Origin: Kalaharituber pfeilii
Lineage: Eukaryota > Ascomycota > Pezizomycetes > Pezizales > Pezizaceae
Assembly: GCA_015179045.1 (NCBI GenBank)
Contig: WHUZ01000002.1
Coordinates: forward strand, 1,984,001-2,048,000
Direction: 5' to 3'
Length of the DNA stretch: 64,000 bases
The number at the start of each line of letters is the position of its first letter. The first letter of the stretch is position 1. This document shows, one piece after another, positions 23,697 through 34,495 of the stretch. The position numbers and the translations under genes are program-made. The notes under the pieces are model-generated. The model was not told the origin of the DNA. It did not search any database and worked only from the letters and a program-made list of their open reading frames with translations.

Positions 23697-24841
23697 TTAC
23701 CACCCCCTCTTTGCAAGCCTCTGTTCCTCAGTTAGCCTTTCGACAGTCAACCCGACCATCGGCTCGCCCAGGTCTGTCGACACTTCTGCGAGGATCTTGG
23801 GGTTGTTGTAGTGTGTGACAGCCTGCCCAGCAAGTACATTAGCTGCTGTGAACCAAGTGGAACAGCCTCAGGATAACACCAACCTGCACAATCGCCTTCG
23901 CCCTCTGCGCCGCGTTCCCACTCTTAAAGATTCCACTTCCGACGAAGACACCGTCGCACCCAAGCTGCATCATGAGCGCAGCATCCGCTGGTGTTGCGAC
24001 ACCACCCGCAGCAAAGTTGACGACAGGGAGACGGCCGAGACGAGCGGTTTCCTTGAGGAGGTCATATGGCGCGCCAATTTCCTTTGCCATGACGTACAGC
24101 TCCTCGTCTGTGAGGCCTTGCGCCTTCTTGATTTCCCCATTGACAGTTCGCATGTGTTTGACGGCTTCGACAATGTCACCGGTGCCGGCTTCACCTTTTG
24201 TGCGGACTAAGTAGACATTAGAACACTGGTTTGTTTAACAAGTGGATGAGATGAATGGAGTGCAACATACTCATTGCCGCCCCCTCTGCAATCCTCCTCA
24301 ATGCCTCACCAAGATTCCTGCACCCACACACAAATGGCACCTTGAAGTTATGCTTCACAACATGGTGCTTATCGTCCGCTGGGGTCAACACTTCGGATTC
24401 ATCGATGTAGTCGACCCCCAGGGCTTCGAGTATTTGGCATTCAACAAAGTGACCAATGCGCGCTTTGGCCATGACGGGGATAGTCACAGCAGCCATGATC
24501 TCCTTGATCAACTTAGGGTCCGACATACGAGCGACGCCGCCTTGCACGCGGATGTCGGCGGGAACGCGCTCGAGGGCCATGACAGCGGCGGCGCCTGCTT
24601 CTTCAGCAATGCGGGCCTTTAGGGTGGAGAGGGTCGTTAGATAGGTGACTCGATGGGGAGGGGAGAAGCTTGGAGAAGAGGAAAGGGGAGGAAAAGAGGG
24701 ACAAATACGAACCTGTTCAGCGTTCACAACATCCATGATGACACCACCCTTGAGCATGCGGGCAAGACCAGCCTTAACGCTGAAGCTGGAGGCAGTGGAG
24801 TTCCGCTCAATTGAGCCATTGACTGGGAGATCGCTTGCCAT
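23697..24841 (-). CDS. Pyridoxal 5'-phosphate synthase subunit PDX1/SNZ
   Basis: The synthase subunit of the DXP-independent vitamin B6 pathway, a TIM barrel making PLP from ribose 5-phosphate, glyceraldehyde 3-phosphate and ammonia supplied by a PDX2/SNO glutaminase. Exons 24713-24841, 24271-24616, 23884-24206 and 23697-23822 give exactly 308 codons (307 residues), the usual family length. Visible blocks: [20 protein letters not shown] with the catalytic lysine (KGGVIMDV), [57 protein letters not shown] and [15 protein letters not shown]. The C-terminus ends RLAKRGW. No PDX2 gene is in this window. All splice junctions are in phase, so the gene appears functional. Confidence 0.97.
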
Positions 24842-25603
24842 TGTATGTGGTTTGTAGTTTGAATTCGTGACTTCTTTTTAAACAGACTATCAACTGTCGA
24901 GTGGGCGAGGAGGAGATGAGTGGCAAGGGCTGGAACTGGTACTGGACGTAGTAGGATCACGGTCGCAAGCTTTCGAAGGTAGTCGGTATTGCTATAATAT
25001 ATATGTCCTCTGTCACAGAGAACAGAAAACCGAAAGTATGAGTCAACAGAATATTCCCCTTCAATGAGCGATTGTGCTAACACAGTCAGGGGGGGGAATA
25101 AGATATAGGCAGATGCACTGGGGTAGTTTATGTAGGAGTTGTTTGCGAAGCTCCTCCCCTTCCTTCTGCCCGCCATCCCCACCACCCCACCAAAAAGTCC
25201 CAACTGGGGTGAAACGAGAAGTGTATTACTCACCACTTCTCACACTCGCTTCTGAAGGACCCTTCTGTATCCTTCAACCTACAAGCTAATCTGGCCTCGT
25301 CGATGGCAACTAAGGGCGCTAAGAATGTTGGAAGGGAAGCTTGGGACGAGAAATCAAAATTGGAGATCTGGGGAAATAGAATACGAACAGCCAGCTTTTC
25401 TTGCGGAGGCAAAAAGGCCGGACAGCCAATTGCAAGCGCTTGGTAAATGTGACTTCACTAGCCTTTCGGCTGGAAGTGGCAATTCGCATCGCGCGACATA
25501 AGACCCTGCTATACTGCTAAGATGCCTAGTCTGGTTTTAAGATGCCTATAGTGGGGCAGAATAAAATCTGTCAAAAAAAAATTGTCACTGAGAGGGGTAT
25601 CAA

Positions 25604-25623
25604 TGTTCTCGCGCCCAGACTCT
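25604..25623. mobile_element. Micro-insertion C, 20 bp with exact 9-bp direct repeats
   Basis: The 20-base unit TGTTCTCGCGCCCAGACTCT lies exactly between two GGGTATCAA copies (25595-25603 and 25624-25632). The first half is the family terminus. Unlike copies A and E it has no clear inverted arm at the other end. Confidence 0.65.
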
Positions 25624-25677
25624 GGGTATCAAATGTGATAGCGGGGTTACACATCGAAATAGATGAGAAAAAAGGGG

Positions 25678-25708
<31 letters not shown>

Positions 25709-25770
25709 AAAAGGAAAAGAATGAAAAGGTTCTGAGCAGAGTCGAAGGCGAAGGCGAAGGCGAAGGCAAG
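25678..25770. repeat. Poly-A tract and GAAGGC microsatellite
   Basis: About 25 consecutive A residues, an A/G-rich stretch, and then four to five tandem gaaggc units. It is simple-sequence DNA with no sign of coding use. A poly-A tail of a retroposon was considered but there is no recognisable body on either side. Confidence 0.7.
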
Positions 25771-26362
25771 AACCTGTGTCCCGATTGTGCAAAGGCCTGC
25801 TGGTGTCTCGTGCGACATCACGATACAATGGGTACCTGATCCCACGCCCACGCTCAAGTCTGGCTCAATCCCCTGTCCAAGCAACGGGGCCCAGTGACAG
25901 GCCTGTCTGTCCCAATCGCATGCTCGTTGACTACCTCATTGCAATGTCATATGCACTGAGACATGCCAGTGGCAGACTCTGCGGAGTACGGAGATGAAGT
26001 ACCCATGAACATCTGATAACCCCGCGCTAGATGGCCCCGCTAAGCCCAGCTGTATCATATCATACATTTAGAAATTTTTCCTCCGGCAAAAGAAACATCC
26101 TTCCGTAGGCCCATAAGCGGCAGAAAATACATACTTATGATACTGGTAGCGCGGGTCCCGCTCCCACAGCTAGGCAGCAGCGCAATGGCAATCGCAATTG
26201 CATATGCGAATGGTTCGGGACGGCTCTTCACGGAATGTATGATAGGGTGCGTGCCATTTACCGCAAAGGGCAAGTGATTTCTTCGTCTGCCAAGACCACC
26301 GAACGGCGCTGTGGGGAACACTACTAGTATCATACTCGAGTACTAGGGTCGTTTCAAAAGTA

Positions 26363-26896
26363 TTGGGACACCTGACTAATGCATAACATGTATTATGCAG
26401 TATCCGGTATGCACCAGTATAGGCTAGCGAGAGCAGCAGTCAATCCACCTACTTTTGCTATTATGGTAATCTGGTTGCGCATTTTCACAATATTTATACC
26501 CGCCATTCCAGCAACCTTTTTGAGGGTCATTTCGGCAGCCATTTTGACAGCCATCTCTATTTGACGGTCGCTTTGGCACGGAGTTTTGATAGTTATTCCA
26601 GAACCTTTTTTTTGACAGTCGTTTCGGCAGCTATTTTATTGGTCGTTTCACACCTGTGTTGACAACTCTCTCTACCCATTCCCAACCGCCATCCCTACTA
26701 TTATTATGTATCTAGTTACAGTGCTGTGCCGTGAATATGCTACTTTGATTGCTGTTTGTATAACTGCACTATGTTCAGGTGTATGTTGCAAGGTGATGGT
26801 AGAGAACTCAAAGGGCTACCGAGTGTTGGGTATCCAAAGTAGCATAATGCATACTGCATTCTACATAGCATATATTATACAAGTCAGGTGTCCCAA
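26363..26896. mobile_element. Tc1/mariner-like non-autonomous TIR element
   Basis: Left end TTGGGACACCTGACT and right end AGTCAGGTGTCCCAA are exact inverted repeats and both are flanked by TA, the target duplicated by Tc1/mariner transposases. A weaker second layer of inverted similarity (ATGCAGTAT / ATACTGCAT) continues inward. The 534-bp body has several degenerate copies of a gtcgtttcggcagc-like motif and no transposase frame. It would depend on a transposase in trans. Confidence 0.75.
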
Positions 26897-27581
26897 TATT
26901 TGGCTGGGTCACGGGATTGTGAGCCACCTGGGTTGAAACATTGGGCACTTCGTGCTTCTTACAACCTGCAATTGATACATATGTGCTATGTAGAAAAATG
27001 ACCCTTCACGTAACTCCACCCTTCATCAGTAGCTATGAGATCCATTACCCCATCCTCCAGGCTTTCTCGATGTTTAACTTTGCATTCCCTCATATATGGT
27101 AATAAAAAAACTCCAAATCCCAATCTCATTATCACAGCTAGAAAACCATAAACCAAATCGCTGTTGAATATCCCATTCGTTTCAAAACGCAGATTAAAAA
27201 AAAGTAGCTCACTATCAAATTCATAGTATATTGGTAGTTTCTGATTGATAAAGGAATTAGTAGAGCTTAGGTATGGGAATCCTGCAACCAGTAACAAACA
27301 TTTGGTGAGAGATATTCAACTTTGTATTTATCCTGGTACGAACCTTCTGAATTATCACATGCACGCCGTCCTCTTTTAGACCGCATAATAAAATGAGCTC
27401 GTAAAGAGAAAAAATTAAAAGTATAAAGACAAAAATAGACTGTTATGGCATCGAGGAGGTATTTCAGTTCCCTGTCTACGGGGAGTATACAAGATGCACC
27501 ACCGGGCAACTTCTCTGTAGCTTATGTAGCACATTTGAAACATACATACATTTTGATGTTTTGTTATTGCAAACACAGCGC

Positions 27582-27601
27582 AGAGTCTGGACACGAGAAC
27601 A
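27582..27601. mobile_element. Micro-insertion F, 20 bp, opposite orientation
   Basis: On the minus strand the unit reads TGTTCTCGTGTCCAGACTCT, differing from copy C at two positions only. The nine bases on each side (ACACAGCGC at 27573-27581 and ACACCACAC at 27602-27610) agree at six of nine positions, as expected for an older target duplication. Confidence 0.5.
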
Positions 27602-28051
27602 ACACCACACTTCCTAGAAAATCCACCCGAATACAAATACTTATAACAAAATTAATGTAAGGGGAAAAAAAGAGCAAAGTACAATACCCTAAGCATCTGT
27701 CAATCAATCTCGTGATCGTCAATCCATTTGTCCACATTAAAGAAAAGAAAAGAAATTGATAAAAGGATACAAAACGGACCTGCAAAACATATGCATCAAG
27801 AGTCATGTGCATTCAATGAAGCAGTAAGGCTAACGAGACTGTGGGACAATATACATGCACTACTACTGGGTGATAACTGCACGGCAAGCAGCAGTGATAA
27901 CATGAGCATTGATTGTTAAGAACATGAAGATAACATAAGCAAGAATAGAAGACGCCACGTTCGAGCAGGTTATGTAAAGGCAGCCAGTACACCATCGGAA
28001 AAGATAGGCCCCAGGGGGTTCTTTGCTATATCGTAATGCCTGCAATGGCTT

Positions 28052-31000
28052 TCATTTATTGCGAGTACTAGTTGTAGGCCTCCCCACCGCTCCATGTTGT
28101 CTGAGCAGGCGAAGATTGACGGAATCGAGCCCTGTCACACCTTGGATGTTTGTATTCATGAGAACGAGTCTGTTCCGGGGTAATGCCCATTGACAGGTGA
28201 GATTCAAGGAGGGCTTCTCCTGTGTGCGGCCGGCCTTGCATTGCACCTGATATAGATGAACTATGTTACCACTACCTATTGTTATCAAGTACGGGGCACT
28301 GGGAATGATGGACCAAGCTAGAGAGTTGACGGAGTGAAGGCAGTTGATGCGGGCCAGCTCTTGGCGTGAGAACAGTGACCATAGCGGCACACCTTGACGT
28401 CGTGGGACTGACCATAGCCGCACAGTGTCATCATAGCTGCCAGAGGCAAGCAGCTGGCCGTCAGGAGAGAAGGTGACAGTATTTACCGAATTGGTATGGC
28501 CCTCGAAGGTATGGATGACCTCTTGACGTGGGACTGACCATAGCCGCACAGTGTTATCAAAGCTGCCAGAGGCAAGCAGCTGGCCGTCAGGAGAGAAGGT
28601 GACACTATTTACCGAACTGGTATGGCCCTCGAAGGTATGGATGACCTCTTGACGTGGGACTGACCATAGCCGCACAGTGTTATCATTGCTGCCAGAGGCA
28701 AGCAGCTGGCCGTCAGGAGAGAAGGTGACACTATTTACGCCGCCAGTATGGCCCTCGAAGGTATGGATGACCTCTTGATGTGGGACTGACCATAGCCGCA
28801 CAGTGTTATCTCTGCTGCCAGAGGCAAGCAGCTGGCCGTCAGGAGAGAAGGTGACACTTTTTACCCAGCTAGTATGGCCCTCGAAGGTATGGATGACCTC
28901 TTGACGTGGGACTGACCATAGCCGCACACTGTTATCTCTGCTGCCAGAGGCAAGCAGCTGGCCGTCAGGAGAGAAGGCGACACTATTTACGCAGTCGGTA
29001 TGGCCCTCGAAGGTATGGATGACCTCTTGACGTGGGACTGACCATAGCCGCACAGTGTCATCATTGCTGCCAGAGGCAAGCAGCTGGCCGTCAGGAGAGA
29101 AGGCGACACTATTTACCCAGTTGGTATGGCCCTCGAAGGTATGGATGACCTCTTGACGTGGGACTGACCATAGCCGCACAGTGTTATCATAGCTGCCAGA
29201 GGCAAGCAGCTGGCCGTCAGGAGAGAAGGCGACACTATTTACCCAGTTGGTATGGCCCTCGAAGGTATGGATGACCTCTTGACGTGGGACTGACCATAGC
29301 CGCACAGTGTTATCATTGCTGCCAGAGGCAAGCAGCTGGCCGTCAGGAGAGAAGGCGACACTATTTACCCACCTAGTATGGCCCTCGAAGGTATGGATGA
29401 CCTCTTGACGTGGGACTGACCATAGCCGCACAGTGTTATCTCTGCTGCCAGAGGCAAGCAGCTGGCCGTCAGGAGAGAAGGTGACACTATTTACCGAATT
29501 GGTATGGCCCTTGAAGGTATGGATGACCTCTTGACGTGGGACTGACCATAGCCGCACAGTGTTATCATAGCTGCCAGAGGCAAGCAGCTGGCTGTCAGGA
29601 GAGAAGGTGACACTATTTACCGAACTGGTATGGCCCTCGAAGGTATGGATGACCTCTTGACGTGGGACTGACCATAGCCGCACAGTGCTATCATTGCTGC
29701 CAGAGGCAAGCAGCTGGCCGTCAGGAGAGAAGGTGACACTATTTACCCGCCTAGTATGGCCCTCGAAGGTATGGATGACCTCTTGACGTGGGACTGACCA
29801 TAGCCGCACAGTGTCATCATCACTGCCAGAGGCAAGCAGCTGGCCGTCAGGAGAGAAGGTGACACTATTTACCGAATTGGTATGGCCCTCGAAGGTATGG
29901 ATGACCTCTTGACGTGGGACTGACCATAGTCGCACAGTGTTATCATTGCTGCCAGAGGCAAGCAGCTGGCCGTCAGGAGAGAAGGCGACACTATATACCC
30001 AGCTAGATAGTTGTATGAAAGGTCTTTCCCCAAATGATATAAGATTCATACGAGCTTTACTGAAGTCTACGTTTCTTAGCCAAGTTTGATACAAACGTAC
30101 CTGCTTACTATAGCATTAGATTGGATGCGAGTGATAATAAAAGAAAAGGGACAAACCTGACGTAGGTCTGCGCCTTGCAGTTGAACACTATCAAACCAAC
30201 CGCCACTTAGATCAGCACTAGGAATCTTTATCCCACGTAAGTCATGACCCACAAATCTTCTGCCAGCTCTCACTAGAATTGTGATTGCATTTGCTGCAGC
30301 TATCGAGAAATCAGAGTCAATTTTAGAGCATTCAAGTAAGTCCAAAAGACTATCTTGCAGTAGACTCGTATATCTCGCTTCTTCGACAATGAAGTCACGA
30401 ACACCGGGATCATCGACCAGGCTGAACTCATTGATAAGTGCATTAGCTTTACGCCGTTTAAGCAACTCATCTTTCCACAGTGCTTCAGCCACCAAATAGT
30501 CCCGAAGTGATTTGTGTAGAAATCTGTATGAGTTCCCCTGCCGAATAAGTGGTGAACTGAAGCGTAATAGCCGTGTTATATCATTATCGGTAGCTAAAAA
30601 GGGTTTCCAAATCGACTGCTCTGGTGCTCTGGTATTGAAATCCTGATTGAGAATGTTTGGGACGTAGGTTGCTTCTAGTGCTTGATGACGGTAAAGTGCT
30701 AGTGCAAATTTTTGACAAAAATTTCGTGCGTGGGAGCTGAAGCCATTCTCGTCTAACTGAGTATATGCTCGGTGCTGAGCATCTGGTAGCTGAATTTTAT
30801 TTAAACGGGCCTGTGCTTGCTCTAGCCACTTATCGATGAATTGTTTATACAATTCTGTGCGCTTGAGCTTGTCTGTATCCAACGTTGGTGCCACCATTAT
30901 GATCATTCTAAGGAGGAATGGATTGCTGATTAGTTCACATATGTCCGGCTTCAGCAAGTACTGCTCATATCTCTCGACTGAAGGGCCAGTAGGATTAGCC

Positions 31001-33251
31001 TTTACGGATCGCGAAATATAGTCCTGGATGCTAGACTTTGAAAAGGGTGCAATCCAGTATTCTTGTAACAGCTGTGGTTGGTTAGCAGGGTGAAACTTGC
31101 TCCGATAGCCTGACATTAAATATTCAGGTCGGCTAGTGATCACAACTTTAGCTTTCCATAGATGAAGTTTATTTTCATCATAAAAGTTGCGCCCCCGGTT
31201 CTCAATTTCATCATAACCATCTAAGATAAATACAAATTGCCGCTGCTCTTGTGCTAGTTTTATTTGATGTTCATTGAATTTTTGACTAGCAAAGTAAGCT
31301 GCTATTAAATCTTGGTTTTGAGCACCCGGCGTATAGGTCCTGAATAGTGAGATAAATAAGGGAATCATAGCGCCTGGTTGATTGGGAGCTTTGTCGTACT
31401 CAGACCATAGCTGGCGAGCAAGGTGGTGGTTGAATGTTGATTTTCCAGAACCAGCACCGCCCTGAATCAGGCAAACCTTTTGTCGCACATCAGACAGGAA
31501 TTTGAGGACAACCTCCAGTAGATCAAAACGCTTGTTGTCATAAGGGTCTGTCATTCCCTCTGTGAGAACATATAGATCGGGCATAAATCCCTCCAATTGA
31601 GATTGATCTAGGTAGTCATTCTTAAGCTTCTCTAAATGCGAATCCAGAGATGAATCCAGAGATGAATTCAAAGATGTTCTGAAAAGTGTTTGATGTTGAT
31701 CCAGTGCTAGCTTTATGTTAACAAGCAATTGATATATTTAAGATGAATACACCAAACGTACTTAGACTCCATAACCTTTCCTTGATATCAGTGGATAGAG
31801 CAAGGTTCGCCTGAAGCAAAGTGTGAATTTCTATTTTTGTTTTTCAGAAATTAGCACCAATTGCAAGATGGTATGAATAAAATCAGCACTCACCGTCAAT
31901 CTTGGATAAAGATTCCATTTCCTTCTTGATATCCCTCAAGTGGCAATCCATCTGTTGAAGCTTCTCGGAATTTTCTACACTTATTAGCACAACATACTTA
32001 TGCAATAATTGAACGTCAGTATAATTTTTACTTACCTAAGATCCTTTTCATGCAAGCCCCATCCGCACACTCCCGGACAACCTTTTCCTTGCTAGATATA
32101 TCGTCAAGAAGTGGCTGCATTGCAACTGAAAAGGGTATGAAAAGAGTCACAACCCTCCGACGCCCTAATTTTGGCGCCTGTTAGCAAAAATCCAAACTGA
32201 CTGAACTAGGAATCGAATATCCTACATGAATTATTGAAGTATTTTTGTACTTCCTCTGCAAAAGCCTTGATTGCAGCATAGAGTTCATCCAGAGCAGAAT
32301 TCAGCTTGAGTTTAAAAGCCTCAGTTGTCAAATCTGAATGCAATGTGACTTCTGACAGTGCAGTCATATAGATGTGGGCATAAAATTCACATGTCGCCAT
32401 CTGTTCAACAATGGTAGCAATTGCCAATTCCAAATGTTCCATTAATTCAAGATTGTTGAGTGCAACCTATTACTACGATTAACTATATCTCCATGTGGGA
32501 GAACATTGAGACTAACCTGCAAAATAAACCTAACACCAGCCCAAACAAGAGCAGTAGTTTCTGGACTATGCTGTATTGCTACATCAACAATTGATGCATA
32601 ATGCTGTACCCCCTTCAGGATCCGTCCTAGCTGCTCTACTACAACAATACGCTCGCCACGTCTGTTGGTGTATTGCCACTGTCGTTTTTTAACATCATCC
32701 TTAGCACACTGTAAAGTCTCAATTATAAGTTCGATATTGCCATGTATTTTATTGCTCTGTAGATTCTGTAGAGGAATCTGAGGCACTACCGAGTGCTCCC
32801 TTGGTGACTGCAATGAACCGATCACGGGGGCAGTAACTGAACATGCGGTTGTTTGCGGCTGTATGGGTTGTACAGACGTCTCGACATTATGCTGCTGCTT
32901 TGGCGAATGCGATGAACCTGATACTGAGTTATCATCCACAGTTTGTGTTTGTGCTAATTGCAGTGGCGCGGGTGGTGCGAGAGCAGCAACCGGGTTCGAA
33001 GAGCCCGAGCTTTGGGAGTGAACCGTATTAACTGAGGGGGGTGCACTACTGGTCCTCGAGTGCCTCTCCGTTCCGACAGGAGATTTGGGTCGCGATCGAG
33101 ATAAGCGCCTGTCAAGTGGGGGAGATAAATTGTCGCTCTTCCTGAAAGATGCTTTTATTCCATATTTGATATCATGCATCACGCCTTTTAAACTCTGGCG
33201 GAGCCCGGGTCCCCCTGCAGGGCCGCCAACAGGTTCCGGATTAGTGGCCAT
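28052..33251 (-). CDS. NACHT-WD40 STAND receptor (fungal NLR)
   Basis: A 1617-residue STAND NTPase of the fungal NLR class, whose characterised relatives act in allorecognition and programmed cell death. Exons: 32517-33251, 32226-32466, 32036-32164, 31894-31974, 31762-31830, 30157-31706, 28052-30100 (1618 codons with stop). Residues 1-160 are low-complexity. About 165-390 form a helical N-terminal domain (HSPETTALVWAGVRFILQ-VALN), similar to DUF7708/Goodbye-like effector regions; this assignment is tentative. NACHT: Walker A GGAGSGKST near 500, Walker B FVFILDGYDEI, then KVVITSRPEYL, and a winged-helix part ending FLHKSLRDYLVAEAL. Pentapeptide-like ADLSGG...GADLRQ repeats precede the WD40 array from ~969: thirteen near-identical 42-residue units plus one degenerate blade, which would make two seven-blade propellers. 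All introns are 50-63 bp. Confidence 0.95.
28360..29998 (-). repeat. 126-bp tandem repeat array encoding 13 WD40 units
   Basis: Thirteen consecutive 126-bp units, almost identical at DNA level, each encoding the frame VNSV-A/T-FSPDGQLLASGS followed by x-D-x-TVRLWSVPRQEVIHT and FEGHTxx. Variation is concentrated at a few codons: the residue after LASGS (N, D, Y, R, F), the one two positions later (N, D, S), the two residues after GHT (NS, RR, SS, RW, NW, DC, SW, GG), and A/T in the first strand. The rest is constant, with single exceptions such as PHQ and FKG. Confidence 0.95.
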
Positions 33252-33957
33252 TGAAAGTCTGATGTCGGAGAGTTCACACAGTTCTATAACAGTTTGAATG
33301 CGAGAGCTTGAGTATGGAAGGAGTTATTTGGTTGTTGATTATAAACGTATGAGCGATGATGGGGGATTGTTTATTCTTGCGATTCTGCTTAACCCCGCAT
33401 TTACTTTTCATGAAGTGGTGATTGGTAAATTCCAGTCCGAAGCCTCACATCCAAACTATGCCTATTTCAAGTATGTACAAGGCAGGGCCAAGTTACAAGC
33501 CGTGCGAGGGGGCTGTGAGTCTGTACCTGACTTTGGGAGCAAAATTCTATGGAAATTCCCGTCAGTAGCTAGGTTCGAGACTGAGTAGCAATATCCAGCG
33601 CGGCCATAACAGCATCACAAATGCCTGCAACGAGTACTAGCCTACCCGTGATATATTTGCAATGCGCTATTCACTTTTTGGAACCGCGTAATCCTTATGC
33701 TAAGAAGAAAGAAACATAAAAGGCTCGTCTTTCAGAGGGACGCTGCCCCAATCATTCGAAAGCTCAAATTGCTTTCGTCCGATCCGTCGGTTTTTGCAAC
33801 GATTGACTGTCTGAATTCCTTCAACCCCGGCTCTGGAAATGAGAGTGATCGGATGAGCCGGTTCTTGTGGGGCAGTTCTCCCAACAAAGCAGCTGCCACT
33901 GCTCTGATCACGGGCATCGCTCAAGCAGCCCGTCTATCGCCACCGGAATCGGTGTAA
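33252..33957. other. Spacer upstream of the NACHT-WD40 gene
   Basis: Presumed promoter side of the receptor gene. Open frames 33298-33588 and 33697-33957 on the plus strand show no domain. The second runs straight up to the AIM11-like segment, but there is no evidence that they form one gene. Confidence 0.4.
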
Positions 33958-34495
33958 TTGGCACTTGTGACCCCTCCAGCAACTACAGTGGAGGATACTC
34001 TTGATGAGCTACCCACAACAAAAACCAAAAGACCCCTACAGCCCCATTCCCGAGTTTGCCTTCGCCGCCAACTCGCACTCCTTATCGCCGGCCCCGTTTT
34101 CCAATCCGCTGCAGTTGTGATGACCCGCACTGTCGGTGCCTTTCCGCTGCTCCTCTCCTGTTCCACTCCAACCAGCACCACCCTCCACACACCCCTCCGG
34201 TGCGCATGAAGCCTTCGAAGCGCTGAACCTCACCACACTCAACCTCATGGCATTCGCAGTCACGTTGGTGGGCAGCAGCATGTTTGCATTGGATGTTTGT
34301 AATGTGGAGGAGTTGAGGAGGAAGGTGAGGGGCGAGGATGGGATGGAGGGAGCTATTGGGGGAGAAATATAGGGAGTTGAAAAGGAAGGAGCAGGCAGCA
34401 GAACAGGAGATGGAGGAGTGGATGGGGGGTCCTGGCAAGGAAGGAATTGAGGGAGAGGGCGAAGAGGAGCGCTGAGGAGCAGAGGGCGGGAGGGA
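33958..34495 (+). pseudogene. AIM11-like gene, broken frame
   Basis: Resembles the Aim11 family of small fungal membrane proteins linked to mitochondrial inheritance. One frame carries CLRRQLALLIAGPVFQSAAV followed by VMTRT (first membrane segment and TR motif). A second, starting no later than about 34190, carries AHEAFEALNLTTLNLMAFAV then TLVGSSMFALDVCNVEELRR (second membrane segment and the usual EELR-KVRG motif). The acidic tail with KYRELKRKEQAAEQEMEEWM lies in a third frame. The stretch between the two membrane segments is readable only in yet another frame (PLLFHSNQHHPPHTPP). No plausible introns fit these short distances, so at least two and possibly four indels separate it from a working gene. 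Sequence error is an alternative. Confidence 0.5.

Larger units (their letters stand above)
24842..28051. other. Spacer between PDX1 and the NACHT-WD40 gene
   Basis: No gene was recognised. Contents: a poly-A tract of about 30 bases (25678-25703), followed by a gaaggc hexamer repeat (about 25744-25770), micro-insertions at 25604-25623 and 27582-27601, and the 534-bp TIR element at 26363-26896. Frames such as 26986-27297 (minus) have no recognisable domain. Confidence 0.5.

Noticed and set aside
25678..25703. Poly-A tail of a retroposed gene
   Set aside because: No coding body or target duplication accompanies it; simple-sequence tract.
28360..29998. Regular 126-bp repeats that could be taken for a satellite or CRISPR-like array
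   Set aside because: Every unit is an in-frame WD40 repeat inside one long exon; there are no unique spacers.
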